This document shows, piece by piece, positions 32,416 to 45,100 of a DNA stretch of 64,000 nucleotides. The notes beneath the pieces were generated by a model. It ran no database searches, was not told where the DNA came from, and saw nothing but the letters and a program-made list of their open reading frames with translations. This stretch comes from Agroathelia rolfsii. Lineage: Eukaryota > Basidiomycota > Agaricomycetes > Amylocorticiales > Amylocorticiaceae. A program made the translations under genes and the position numbers. Within the stretch, counting starts at the first letter, position 1. The number at the start of each line of letters is the position of its first letter. The DNA is taken from assembly GCA_018343915.1 (NCBI GenBank), contig JABRWF010000002.1, positions 4,588,001-4,652,000 on the forward strand, given 5' to 3'.

Positions 32416-32631
32416 TCATGCTGCCCGAAGTAAGGTTCTCCAAAGCACTGAAAACGTTGCATATCCAATGCGTAAGGCGAGCTTGCGTCTTGCACATGAT
32501 ATACAGCCATTGATGCACTCACCGCATATCCCTTTTTGACACATCTGACACCACCCAATAGCAGGCTGCGGAAAATGAGGCAGCGAGGCAACCTCACCTT
32601 CCAATCCCTGCCCACCTTGATCTTTCCGCAC
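32416..32631 (-). CDS. Small Cys-rich open frame, uncertain
   Basis: A 71-codon frame contains GWCQMCQKGICGECINGCI followed by SC, a regular C-x2-C-x4-C-x2-C-x3-C-x2-C spacing that could bind zinc. It could be an exon of a larger gene whose other exons I cannot place. No family is assigned. A second open frame covers the same DNA (32394-32678) and lacks this pattern. Confidence 0.25.
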   Translation of the reverse strand: MRKDQGGQGLEGEVASLPHFPQPAIGWCQMCQKGICGECINGCISCARRKLALRIGYATFSVLWRTLLRAA

Positions 32632-32678
32632 ATCTCCGTCCAGCCAGGCTCAGAATACACTGCACAATTCCACCTCAC

Positions 32679-33440
32679 CTAGGTGGTCTTCTATTCTTCC
32701 TTTCTTGCTGTGTCTTACGTTCCAGCTCGGGCAAAAGTCATTTATATGTCTCCGGCTCATCAATACATCGTGACTCGACAAGATCCTGTGCTTTGGTCTC
32801 CTCGTGTATAATCCGTTGATCTACAACGGCTTCTCTGTCTCATGACTTATGGGCGCTAGAAGTTTCATGGCTCCTTGATTAAATGCTGTCAACCGCCTCT
32901 GAACGGATGGTCAGCCGAAGGAGAGAAGGGACTAAGTGAGAACCAACTATAGAGCGCGCCAAGTACTGTCGTTTAGGCCATGTTTAGCCGAATAACATAA
33001 ACTTCATGAACAATAGTGGTACGTATTTCACAGGGCAGTATAGACCGATCATACGTCACTCATTGATCTTCACTATCCTCATATATTATCCATCTCGATC
33101 AAGTACTCGTAAATGCAGTCCTACCAACACCACATAGACTTCGGATTGACAACGAATTAATATGAAAACCCCCTTTTCTCGATCCTGGATCCTTTGAGCC
33201 CGGAGACGAAGTCCATTCCGGGTCCAAAGATTGTCTCAGGGCGTAGTACAACAACACGCGGAATTACCCTACTTGAGTTCCATAGCTATTCGAGCACTTT
33301 GATCTGCTCCAAGCATGGCGAGACTATGAGCTGACGCAGAAAGTGAATCCATTCACTGGCATTGTATGCCGCGAGGAACAGCCATGATGTGTATAGTGCA
33401 CTGACAGGATTGCATGTATATATTGTCGTCCCTACTGGCA
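32679..33440. other. Unique stretch without a supported gene
   Basis: Short open pieces near 33110-33290 could be decayed exon material before the lyase-like copy 2, but I cannot align them with it. Confidence 0.35.
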
Positions 33441-33449
33441 CGAGCGATC

Positions 33450-34165
33450 ATTCGTCGCAGGGGTCAATCGAGTCCGAATTTTAGTTCGCTACGATGGTGA
33501 TTATGACGACGAGGTCAAGCTTACGGTAAATGGGGCACAAGTGACATCATCCTCGTGTTCATCATCCGGATCCAGCTCATTCTTGGTGCAGGACGGGTCA
33601 TGGTATGGGCACGAGGATATTCTCGTTAGGATCATGGGGGAGAGTAGGTTATTATATGATACTGTTTATGAGGATGCATAAGCGATTCTCCGTTGGTATG
33701 AAGCAGGAAGAAGTGCTGGTGTTAATGGTTTCAATGCACGCTATCACACCTATAGGCGTCTGCTGACTTACTGTCTATGTTGATATTCAGCGTTATCGTT
33801 GTTCGGAGTGTTTTGCGCTATGAGACCAGCATCGTCGATTATTGCAACGTATTCTGGGGCTGCCACATGTCACTGACGAGCTTGAGGGATGCGAGGAAGA
33901 TTATGACTGGGTCAGCACACAGTCATGACGAGGCTGAACTGCGGCACTGTGTTTCGTCTAGCTAGACCGGACCTCTTTGCTGGTATGGATATAGCGTTAA
34001 CGTTCGCGGTGTTGGGTGGAGGCATGGATGATGCTTAGGGTATCGCGTGGATAGGACTGGTCAAAATAGAGAGAGAATGCGGCGAAACAGGCGCAGGTCC
34101 AAACCGAAATTGGTTGTGGTATTGAATAGCTCGGAGCGAGGTTAGACATATCTGGAAAACTAGCT
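33450..34165 (+). pseudogene. Diaminopropionate ammonia-lyase-like pseudogene, copy 2
   Basis: The readable parts are GDYDDEVKLTVNGAQ (about 33496-33540), LVQDGSWYGHEDILVRIMGE (about 33580-33645) and a decayed C-terminal half (SLTSLRDARKIM, 33777-33965). The lyase family has DxYDDAV.A and QDTSW.GYxxIP at these positions. The TDGNHG region is not found here. Stops and frame changes are present. Confidence 0.5.
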
Positions 34166-34289
34166 AAAAATGTAAGACGTATTTTCTGGTGATTATAGAA
34201 AGAGAGACATGAAGCTAAAGATTGACTCTGGTAGTGTTACAACCTATTGCCTCAGGGAGTGCGTCCATGCAGGCTTCAAATGATGTCGA

Positions 34290-34735
34290 GGTCGCTGCGT
34301 CTTGTTTATTGATAAGATCTGATCTTGCTGATAAGACTTGAATTCCGAACAGCGCTGCCAACTTTGGTTCCGAAAACACTTGTTACCCCCGGAAGGAACG
34401 GAGCCGACAGCTTGAGCTTATAGGGCCTGTGTCTGCTTCGTGATTCGAAACGTCAAGAGGGTGTCAGCTATCTCGTATTCGCCTCGTTGCTCGGTGGGAA
34501 AGATCCAAAATTGTAACATGACATCGGCATCTTCTGTGGTCGATATCGCTCTCTGGAACACACCGTAGAGAGTTACATATGAAGAAAGGTGCCAAAACGC
34601 TACTAACGAATAAACTGGGTCCAGGCTAACACTACTACCACCACGGTCAAGGAGCCCAATTTTTTCAAACACAAATAAATCATCTTTTACATCAATGTTA
34701 CTTACGAACAATAACGAAAAAATGCCGAGTCGTTA
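34290..34735 (-). pseudogene. Unrecognised relic Y, copy 2
   Basis: This copy keeps a 97-codon frame at 34711-34418 with NIDVKDDLFVFEKIGLLD, GVFQRAISTTEDADVMLQFW and EYEIADTLLTFRI. The same segments occur at 58900-59190. A GTAAGT follows a possible upstream exon at the Cyc8-like junction. Function unknown. Confidence 0.4.
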
Positions 34736-35196
34736 ATTGTGCTGGAGCGCGTTCTGCGTAACTCGCCCAACCCATTCAAGCCTATCGATATCTACTGCCA
34801 GATCAGCTATGTGTACGCGCAGCAGAAGGATGTGAGTACATATGTATCCTATCTTTAAAGTCTCAGGCGCTTATGTGCATGTCTTGGTACGTCAACGCAA
34901 AGCAAGCATACCAGCAAGTCGTGGCAGAGAACCCCAACTATGCTAAGGTGCTGCAGTAGCTTCATCATCAATATGGGTCGACATTCTGGAACCAGGAGAC
35001 GGTGACTCAATAGTACCCAATATTTGACCAAGAGCTTAGAAGCGGGCGCGTCAACATAAGCTCTTACATTTCTGATGTTAATATTAGCTATCGGATTTCA
35101 GAGCTGGTACCTTTTGAGGCGTGCCTACAGCCAGAAGTACAACAAGGTCTACGAGGCTTATCAACAGGCCGTCTATCGCGATGGGCGCAGCCCTCC
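34736..35196 (+). pseudogene. CYC8: Cyc8/Ssn6-like pseudogene, copy C, TPR part only
   Basis: TPR pieces include LERVLRNSPNPFKPIDIYC, YVYAQQKD, the 'cagcaagtcgtggcagagaacccc' block and QKYNKVYEAYQQAVYRDGR. The copy ends abruptly inside that TPR at about 35196. The next base belongs to the lyase-like copy 3, so the whole Ser/Pro-rich tail and any DUF3455 or NLR have been deleted. Confidence 0.7.
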
Positions 35197-36165
35197 ATGC
35201 AAGTGCTGCTATCTGTCTGCGAGCACATCAAAAGTATAGCACATCAAAGACATCACTAATTATATCATTGGGCAACGCGGTGGTGTTGCACGCCATGACG
35301 AACCGGAACCGCGGTCGTGCAGGAGCGCCCATGATTGCATTGACCAGATGCCGGGCACACATCGTCATACCCAGGGTGCTAACAATCATTTTCCAGGTAT
35401 TTACCAAATCTGAGTCTGGAACGATCGAATTACGATGATGCGGTCAAGCTCGCAGTAACTAATGCAGTAGGTACAGCGTTATTATTATTGTTTGGGTCCA
35501 ACTAACTCTTGTCCCAGGACATGTCGTGGGAGGTGGTATAAAGATATTTTCGCTAGGATCGTGATAGTGTTAGGTTACATGACGCTTTTTATTTTATTTT
35601 TATTTTTATAGATATCGACGAGCAACTCTCCAGTCAGCGAAAAACAAAACATATCGGTGACCCCAATACACGTCGTCGTATCCGTAGGTGTTGGCTGGCC
35701 TACTCATGCTGCTTTTCAGTATTACAGTCTCACAGTCTATCTGATCATGTTACAAGACGAGTCCCTGTTAGTCACAACGTCAGTTGAGCCTAGAACCATC
35801 ACATGTTTTCTGATGAGGTTGAAAACTGCCAAGACGATCTAAGAGGAACACAATCATGGCCGTGCTCAGCTGTGGCACGGTGTCTCTCGTCTCGTCCGAC
35901 GTGGTGAGACCTCAGGCTCCTTGCGGCCGTGGACGTGGTGCTGACGGTGTCGGATGAGGATGCGATCCCTGGGTTTGATAACCCGGGGTGTTTAGTGTTG
36001 TCTAAATCGTGTCATATCACAGCGCTGGCTGCTGTGGGTAAGGTCGTTGAGCTCGAGAGAGACGAAGGTCGATATGAGCGTGGGTTTACACCCGCGTTCG
36101 TTGTGGTGTCAATTAGCTCAGAGGAGAGCCAGACGTATCTGAGGAATCAAGTAAAGAAAGAAAAA
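35197..36165 (+). pseudogene. Diaminopropionate ammonia-lyase-like pseudogene, copy 3
   Basis: The copy begins just after the PLP-Lys region. It reads GNAVVLHAMTNRNRGRAG (the TDGNHG loop, mutated) and AHIVIPRVLT at about 35270-35395. HVVVSVGVGWPTHAAFQYYS and VEPRTITCFLMRLKTAKTI follow at 35657-35840. At 35929-36165 it reads DVVLTVSDEDAIPGFDN, ALAAVGKVVELERDEGRYE and SSEESQTYLRN. These match, in order, the second half of PLP fold-type-II diaminopropionate ammonia-lyases. Two short intron-like gaps are visible. It is broken by frame changes and lacks the N-terminal third. Confidence 0.65.
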
Positions 36166-36239
36166 GCAAATTATATTCTGATAATTGCGAAAATTCCATT
36201 ATCTCGAACGTAAGTAATCAGTAAGAAAGTTGTATCAGA

Positions 36240-37112
36240 CAGATTAGCCTAATCTTCCAAGAACTACGTCGATATGAGCTTCAGCTCACGCTTCTGGAAA
36301 GGATAAAAACCGGGGACATACCGTCTCAGGCCTTGACCTCCATGCTACTTGAGTCGCTCATAGCCACTTTCTCCACCTTCAAATGATTGATGAGACTCAA
36401 CTCCCAACCAGCGCCGCGAACCTTGTTTCAGAGATTTCTACCTGCTCCGAGCCCAGTACGTTCTTTTTCGAGATTGTATAGGAACCGATTCGATTTTGTT
36501 TCAACCGCGTGCTCCTGGAAACGAAAGGGTATAAACATGGCTATATCAAGGAAAAAGAAGATTCTATCTAAACTACGTACCTTGATAGCAATCTCCTTGA
36601 ACAAATGCATACACTCTACGATTTTATCACACGAACGGCTTGCGAACGATCTAGGAAATCACAATCGCAAGATCGTCCATAGCTTTCGTAGGGATGGCTA
36701 GATATGACCGCTTTACTTCGTCATCAACGCTTCATCAAAGTCTTTGAGTAGGCGGAGGTGCTTATAACGGGGCGGGACTCACGTCTCGGATCTTAATCAG
36801 AAAGACTTAGAGGGCGTTGCAAAACGTGTTGTAGTGGACATTGCAGGTACTGGCAATGGCGTCTCCCCCCCTTTTTCTTGCGCTGTCCATCGGGGGGTGC
36901 TTATATTGGGCGGACCAAGGAGATGATCTTCCTCGTCCTCCGACTCGGTCCGGTGACGCTCTATTCTTCTGGTTTAGATGCGGGCTTGCAGGATGTTGAC
37001 GATTCGACGTGATATGATGGCGTGAAGACGAAAGCGATGACTTTGGCTTCGACCCTGGTCCGTTCTTGTCGAATAAAAGCGGTTCTTCATCATAAGTCCT
37101 TTGCGCGCACAT
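36240..37112 (-). pseudogene. Unrecognised relic X, copy 3
   Basis: The N-terminal frame is 37112-36807 (MCAQRTYDEEPLLFDKNGP). A later frame, 36610-36428, reads MHLFKEIAIKVRSLDRIFFF and continues LDIAMFIPFRFQE. A stretch near 36380 reads SLINHLKVEKVAM. It has the same layout as copies 1, 4 and 5. Charged and helical, with no recognised domain. Confidence 0.4.
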
Positions 37113-38055
37113 GGTCTCAGTTCCTGGTTTGGGGCGCTTTGAGAGAGAGAGAACTGTAGTAAAAAGCCGCTTCAGTAAAAAAAAGAAGCGCTCTAACCAA
37201 ATGAGTAAAAAGGAAATATTTTACCCTCTGATGATCCACTGACACTCCTTCGTTGTCTTTTTCGCGCGCATTGGGGAGAGGGGGAGGTCAAAACAATTGA
37301 GCGGCTCCGCGTGTGGGGTAAGATCGCGCTCGTCTCTGGATCGACCGCGACGGTGACATTGAGGAGGGCCTACCATGGTCCACGGTCGCTTCGTCGGTGG
37401 CGGTGTTGCACGCGGTTTCATCGCGATGAGCGTTTGATTTTCTACACAAACAGAACTTGATTCCAAGTGCTCTATACTCCGGACTATTACTTTTCAATGC
37501 ATCCTGAGATAAATTATCACAAAATAAAACCCCTTTAATCATAAGGAAGTTGGAATTCAGAGCGTGGGAACAAAATCATCCAAATACAGATATCGTCACT
37601 GCGCCGTCACGTTCAGATGATTCTATCGGAACTTGAACTCTACGACATGCATAAGTACATGTTTTGTTTGTTTATTTGAATGAGAGGAATTTCGCCACAG
37701 TTAGAGTGATAGTCATGGCACGGCAAGGAAAACCGGCTTCATAAAGCCCTTCAGGGATTTAAAAATGGGGAATGCAAAGATAAAGCAGAAGCGGCTCAAG
37801 CCCAGAATGTAAGTTTTTGAAACTCGTTTAAACCCACATATATATCCTCTTCCTACATACAGTTGTCTCAGAATGAACCCTTACATACATTAATTCCCAC
37901 ATTGTTGTATTTACCGACCCAGCCAATACTTTCTTGCGCAACGGTAATGATATATATATCCTATCACACCCTCCATCATAGCTTGTATATTAGTTTCCAC
38001 AGTAGCTTGATTCAAGGAAATACTTGTATATAAATTTAAACATGTGGTTTCGTCG
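37113..38055. other. Stretch with one doubtful open frame
   Basis: A minus-strand frame at 37466-37221 (81 codons, rich in Pro, Arg and Lys, e.g. MKPRATPPPTKRPWTMVGPP) could be an exon, but nothing supports it in other units. The rest is AT-rich and non-coding. Confidence 0.3.
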
Positions 38056-38059
38056 CTAC

Positions 38060-38600
38060 CCAATGTTTACTGGAGCCTGAAAATAATGCACTCCGACGAC
38101 ACGGTGGTTTGAATGAAGGTCGAGTCTCCCCCGTTCATCGCCTCCTGTCCGTTGATAAGATTTGATGTCGCTAATAAGACTTGGCTTCCGAACAGTGACG
38201 CGAACCTGGTTCCGAAAACACTTGTCGCCCCGCCAATAGATGTCCTTGAGCATAAAGTTGGAGACCTGAGCTGATAGAGCTTCACCTCGCTTTTCTAATT
38301 CAAAGGCTTGAATCACAAGTCTACATCAGATATCTCATCCTTGCGTTTCTATTCAATCTGAAGACATAAAATTCTGATATAACATTGGTGTATTCGATCG
38401 GTCTCTGGAACACGGCGCTGTAAGGGAGACAGTCAGGTTTGCCCTTGTGTTACACATGAGAAGCGCTACAGACAGACGAGTAGACCGTGGCCTGGATAAT
38501 ATCATTACTTTACTGTTGTAGCCAACGAACTCAATCTTGACAAGGCCAAAAAAAACCCTCTTTGGCCTCGACACAATCTACCGACAACAAGAGTACGCCT
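38060..38600 (-). pseudogene. Unrecognised relic Y, copy 3
   Basis: Pieces read FGLVKIEFVGYNSKVMIL, VIQAFELEKRGEALSAQV, GDKCFRNQVRVTVRKPSLI and HSNHRVVGVHYFQ. This is the best view of the C-terminal half of Y. Frames change between pieces. No family recognised. Confidence 0.4.
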
Positions 38601-41185
38601 AGTCGCTGGCCGGAGTCAAGCCCATTTCTCGCAGTCCATCCAATCCTCTTGCGCATGCTCATGTCTTCAAATCGATGATGTCACGAATAGCAGAAAGAAT
38701 CGCGGGTGAATTCATATTTTGAGTATTTTTCGAGTCTGCAGAGATCATTTACATCATTTAGCCCATTCACGCAAAGCAAGCATAGAAGCAAGCCGTCGCA
38801 GTAAATCCTAACTGCACTCAAGACCTGCAGCGGCTTGGTCAATTATATCACCAGGGCGCATTGACTTTTGAGAACCAAGAGATGGCAGTTTAAGGTATTA
38901 TATTCAAGATTTTGCCAAGGACTGGGAAGCAGGTGTGTCTACATATTCCATGTACCTGCTGCATCTTAATAATGGTTTCTGGATCCATCCAGTCCAATAG
39001 CTAGTACCTCTTGGGCTAGGCCTACCTGACTGGATGAAAGCACAAAAAGGCCTACAAGGCGTATCAACAGGCCGTCTATCGCGACTGGCGCAATCCCACG
39101 TTCTGGTGCTCGATTGGCGTGCTCTACTTCCAAATCAATCAGCTGTGCGACGCACTCGATGCTTAATCACGCGTGATCTGCATCAACCCTTACATCTCAG
39201 AGGTCTGGTACGACCTCGACAGTCTCTATGAGTGCTGCAACAACCAAATCTCGAATGACATTGACGCCTATGGGCGCGCTAGCGAGCTCAACCACACGAA
39301 CAAGGTCATCACGTAGCGTCTCGAGTTGCTGAGGAACGCTCAGGCAACGGGCAGCCAGCTTCCAGCTGCGCTTAGCTCACAAGATGTCCATCCCACCGCG
39401 TACGTCAACGCCGTCGTACCTCCTAACGGCCTTTCGGGCCCATCTCTTGCTTGCATCGGCCTCACCCTAGATGCAGGGTGTGTATGAGTTGATCTCAGCG
39501 CCGTCGCCCAAGCAGTATCCGCGCTACAGTTCTGGCCACCGCTCGCCCGTGTCGACGACGCCCTCGACGCATCACCACCATCGTCGCTCATCACCACCAT
39601 CACCCCCGCGCGGATATCAGGAGCTGCCTAGCAGCCGCGATACGGCTTGGGAGCGCCCAAATGAGCGTCATCACCCGATGGAGGAAGACGGCCGACGGGG
39701 TGGTGGTGCTCATAAGGCCTCGTTACCGCCCCCCGCCACCGCTCAATTAGCGCTCGAGGGGGGGGGTGTCCCCTGTCTCCTCGCATGGTGGAGGACGGGT
39801 GTCAGCAGCACAATGGATCCCGTATGGTCCTGGCGCGCCGCAGCCGCTACATCACAAATGTTCATCGAGATATGATCCATTGCACGACGGCGCTCCTGGC
39901 GGTGGGTATTCAAGCCACCGCAGCCATCATTGCGATCGATCGAGTGAAATCAAGCATGGGTCGTATGTGAGGTCCCCTGAGGTGTCGCGTCATGGTCTAC
40001 CACCAATGTCTACGCATGGACGTGGTATGAGCCCAGGTCCACAGGAGAGAGAGCACCCATCCCGGTGGTCGACGGGGCAGCAGCAGAAGGAGAACGTGAT
40101 GGTTCCTAGCATGCCCTCCCCAGCACTGGCGTCTTCGAAGCCCTCGAAACCGAGTTCGTCATCATCGCCCTTTTTCCGCGGCGAGCCTCCAGCACCGTCG
40201 TCGAATGGTCGACGGATGCCCATGGCTCCTCCTGCGCTCAACGCACCTTCTCTCAAGGTATCCGATATCGCACCTGGTGGCAGCAGCTCGCGCTCACATT
40301 CGCATCGGCCCCAGTTAGCTACACAGCCGTCGCCGGTGCATCCGCGGCCACCCACGGGTCCGCGTTGTCGACGAGGACTACGACGACGGCGTGGCGGAGG
40401 TACTGATGGATCTTGCTGCGCGCCCCTCCCGATGACGTTCTGCCCCCGCCGCCGTCTGCGTCTGGAGTCTCCCGCGCGCTCGATGGATTCGCCATCGCGA
40501 TATGCGCGTGGCTCGGTATCTTCGGATGGCAGCAGGCACTCTCCACAATGCATCAAGGGCCGTCGCAGTCCAGCATCTGGCAGTGGTAGTGGCAGGCTGG
40601 GACCATCGAGCAGGCCTTCGCCTATTCTGTTTAGGACGCAGTCGAGCGCGAACTTGTTCTCTCCGCCGCAGTTGAAGACGCCGATGCCGCCGCTACCGAT
40701 CGGCCAGGCGAGATGGCTCTTTTGTCAATTGCTACCCCTCCTGCCTCTCCAGACCCTTCTGATGATTGAGGAAATTTAGACAACCATATGCGCATTGATG
40801 AGCATATATCTGACTGTCGTGACTCTCGCAACGGCAACGGTAACAACGGTGGGGAGAGTGGCTTGCACAGCCGCAGTACAAGCGGCAACCACTTGCGCCG
40901 CCCGAGAGTCACGTACTCGCCCGCGGGATCGCGACCATAATGGGCCTACGAGGAATGACTATGAGCGTGAGCGGTCAGCGCAGCAGCATCATGTCGCCTC
41001 GTGAGCGGGAGAGGCCTAATGGAGCTGCTGCATTGGCTATCGGCGATCCAGCGTTCGCAGTCAAACCGAGCTCGGGGCCGGGTACACCGCAGACGATGGT
41101 GATGAGCACGCCTTACTCAGGTGGGAGCAGCAATAACGGAGGTAATGGTAGGCAGACGCTTGCCAAGATTGAGGCGTTGGCATGA
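38601..41185 (+). pseudogene. CYC8: Cyc8/Ssn6-like pseudogene, copy D
   Basis: TPR fragments lie at about 38601-39310 (KAYKAYQQAVYRDWRNPTFW, IGVLYFQINQLCDALDA, CINPYISEVWYDLDSLYECC), with a stop at several points. The Ser/Pro-rich tail keeps frames 39471-39875 and 39766-40779 (337 codons, e.g. PMEEDGRRGGGAHKASLPPP and SPSRYARGSVSSDGSRHSPQ). The end, SSGPGTPQTMVMSTPYSGGS to 41183-41185, matches copies B and F. Internal deletions and frame changes mark it as a pseudogene; it faces NLR D. Confidence 0.8.
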
Positions 41186-42186
41186 AGCATGAAGGGAAGG
41201 TGATGTTTGTAGTATATGTTTTTGTTTTCATTTTACGGTGATGCGCGTTCTTGAATTCGAAATCTTGTATTTGTCGTATATGTATCCTTATTTCTTATAT
41301 CTTCTCTCTTCATCACGTCTTCATGAGATGACTATATTGCGTATATACTCGGGCGTTTTTTAAATCCTTTTTTTTTCCCCTATCACCTTTTCTCTCTCTT
41401 CATGGTTATCCATGTGAATTAGTATTCTGTTCTCATCCGTAATAGTCTTTTCTCTTACTTCCCTTACTACTATAGCTAAGCTATTCTTATCACTTCTCGC
41501 TTTTTCACTTTCTTACGCTAACTACTACTGTTCTTACTCTGAATCAAATGCATTTTTTTCTCTCCATGAATTTGACTGATCATGCAACTTGATGAAGATT
41601 GTTGATTTGGGCTACACTTTGCAACCTCCATTCATCTAAGGCCTTGGGCTGTTCATATTGCAGTCCTCAATGTCATGTCGCTTCGATCTCCAACTCCGTT
41701 TCGTCTTCGTGGCACCGTGAACCGTTAAGATAGGAGAGTAATATCAGGAAAATACATATAAAAAAAGAACCCAAATGTAATTTTGTAATATTAAATCAGA
41801 TGAATCAGAAAAAATGACTCCAAACACTACTTAAATATACAAGTTATCAAACGAATGACGTATTATAGAGGAGTCGCCAACAGAAGGATGCAAGACAAAA
41901 ACAGGTTTTCGACATGTCAGATGACTATTGTTAAAAAAATTAAAATAAACAAAATCATGAAAGAAACGTAAGTACTACTATGCAAGATCACAAAGAATCT
42001 ACACTAGACAGCGACTGTGTTTCTCACAAATTAAATGTGGAGTGGCGTCTGCATCAAAAATATTACTAATGGATAGAGTGACATTCATGGTTTGGTCACC
42101 TTAAGCCCTATGATGATGCGCAGAATTAATCCAGTAAAAAATCAACAGAGGATATGGGTTAGAATCAAAGAAAGCGAAACAGTACC
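41186..42186. other. Spacer between convergent Cyc8-like copy D and NLR D
   Basis: The sequence is a diverged copy of 26887-27954, including the ATAGCTAAGCTAT palindrome at 41472-41484. No supported gene. Confidence 0.5.
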
Positions 42187-45100
42187 TTGGAAAGACTCCA
42201 ATTCATTAACAGGAAACACCTGGTTACAGCTTTCCCAATCCCCTCCATACGCAAACTTTGACAGATTTAGGTGCAGGCGAATTTGGTTAATGATAAGAGT
42301 GGTCCGGGGCATATACAGCCAGGACCGCATACCCTCTGGGATCCAAATGAGTAATTCGCCGTTAGGACCTTTAATCTAGCCATCATGTGTATCAAAAGAG
42401 AAAAGGTCACGGAGATCTGAGACTTGGGGAGGAGGATTAAACGATGGAATTGTGGAAAGTTGAAACAACGTAAAATGATGTTGCTGAGAGGAGGTATGAG
42501 GTATTCGCAAGGCAACTGAGCTCGTGCCAGAATTGGTGCAGTTGATCAGGTTAGTGCTGAGCGGTATTGAAGGGTAGCCGGTGTGAGCATCCCATGCTCG
42601 CACCGTGTTGTCATTCGATCCAGAGATGATGCAATTGCCATCAGGGGAATATGCCACAGATCAGACGGCTTTGGTGTGTCCCTAAAGCAGCGGCATAGTG
42701 GGCTGGCCGGTGTGAGCATTCCATACTCGCACTGTCTTGTCTTGAGATCCAGAGATAATCCAATTGCCGTCGGGTGAATATGCCACAGAATTTACATGAC
42801 TAGTATGCCTTACTAGGCAAAGCTCCCATGCTTTTGATCTATTTATTCCTACGTAATTCATTTCTCCAATTCCTTTATACTGCAACTGGAACTTCTCTTT
42901 AATCATCGATCCATCCCTGCAAAATGCAAGTGCAGAAAGATAAATATGTGACACACTCCATGATATCGCTCCTTTAAACTCATGTGCAAAGTAAACTGCC
43001 TCGTCTATGAATTGGATTAAGTTTGGCATCCCCTGTTATTTTTTTCTTACGGGTTAGCTATAAGCGAATCATCTTTTTTTAAATTGATTTACCTTGACAA
43101 ACGGCAGCAATATTTGTAGCACATCCGGAACTAAATCCATCAGTCTAGCAAGACTCACAACCTCAAGCCAGTAAAGGAATTTTGGTACTAGTGTTTCTTC
43201 AATCCAAGCAATAATGGCCGCCGATTGCTCTGGTGGACCATCCTGTATCACATGATCTGACCATCGACTAGCAGCGTATAAGAGGTGCTTAGGCAATGAC
43301 AGCCCCGATCTTCATTGCTTAGGAATGATGTATCAGCCTGAGCGATGTTGAAACGGATATTTGTGGCTAAGATTTCAAAGCAGCATTGCAAGAGTGAGAA
43401 GTGTCCCTCGTCTTTTGAGATGAAATGTCTTCCGGATCGATCTTCATCGACCAGATAGTCTCCAAGAGATGCGTGAAGCATCGCAACCTCCCCATTGTTT
43501 GAAAACGGCAGTATGATTAACGAATGAAGTTGGTTTACAGCACTCTGAAAGTGCCCAGTATCTGTCCCTATAAGTGCCGCCAACTCAGATGGCGAGAATA
43601 TTTCTCGTATATAGATAAGGACTGTTAGGCATTTGCGTATAGTTGCAATAATATGGGAAGCGAAATTGTACGACTTTTTTGCCTCATCCAGGATGAGCAT
43701 GTACATTTCGTCCATCTTCCTTGCCAATGGCCGGTCATCCCGACCCGCCGCTGCAGTGATTTTGCTTAGGCCATCATGAGGGTCGCGTTGTATATAATTG
43801 CAAGCTATAAAGGCATAGATGAACGGTTTATCTACGCACTCAATAAGTCTCTCGGTGTCTTGCGCGGGGGGCCATTCAGCTGGGAGTTGATTTTTTCGGT
43901 CCTATTTGATCTTTTCAAGGCGATGCATCACATATAGACGTATGTCAGCATGCACGACGCTGTCCTCAATGTTTTGAAGATAGAATGTAGCATGCCTGGA
44001 GATATACAATGAACCCATGAATTTTGATTCAATATAAATCTCAGGTCGGCTCGTGACAAAGAACTTGAGAGGCATATCTGCTTTGGCTGCCTGCTGTAGT
44101 ATTGCCTCCAGTAGCTGCGCTGTGTCACCTGTCTACGATCCCTCGTCGAGGGCGTCAATGATCACAATTAATGGCATAGTAAAGCGACTCTTTAGGTCTT
44201 GATATGGTTCAATAATCAGTTCCTCTAGCTGCTGCTCGACTGTAGCTTCCAAAATATCCAAGCTATTTTTGAGGCGTTCCACCAGCTTTCTCTTATAGCT
44301 CTTGTCCAGAAGAGACAGTTGCCATGCTAGAGTGGGTACGATCCTTCGTACATCTTGCTCTTCCGCACATGCTTGTCGTGAGCAGAAGAAGCTCCCGCCA
44401 AGCAAGCGGTTCGGAGACGCCTTCAGCAGGTTTTTACGGATTGTGCGTGCGATGGCAGACTTGCCCGTGCCGGCCATACCACTGAGCCAGTACACGCGTG
44501 TACCCGAGGTCTGATACACCAGCTCATGATGTCGCCAACCACAGAGCACCTCGTACCTTCGAGACACAAGTCATCCCTCTGTGAATTGAAGTTCGCCGCT
44601 TCTACGTGTTTTAACTGCATAAGGAGATTGCTAACCTCTAAGAGTAATTTTAAGCTATGTTAGTGAAACCGTATTACCTAATGGCTTACCCAGACTGTCA
44701 AGTTTCTGGTAGGAAGAAGTGAGTACTTTATTCATCCATGACCATGAAGAATGTATCACACCTGGTCTATTTCGTCCGGCTTTTCCTCAGTTTGAGGACT
44801 AGTATCGAGCTTTGCGCATGTCAGACACTGATGCAATAAATATAAAAAAGGAGAGAGTCACCGCAAATAGGTCAATAGCCCATGTTAATGACCCCAGGAG
44901 CTCGACTACATCCTTACAATCTCCTGGGGCATTAAAAGGCCTATAGATGCGCAAATGCGGCACTTGAGCTTTGATTGATATCGTTACTAATCTTATCCAG
45001 CTGTTGAAAATTAGTTTCCTATTCAGTGGAATAAGGTGCAACATAAATTATAATGCCACTCATTATGCAAGTCCCTTCAGACGTTCTTCGACGTGTTTTG

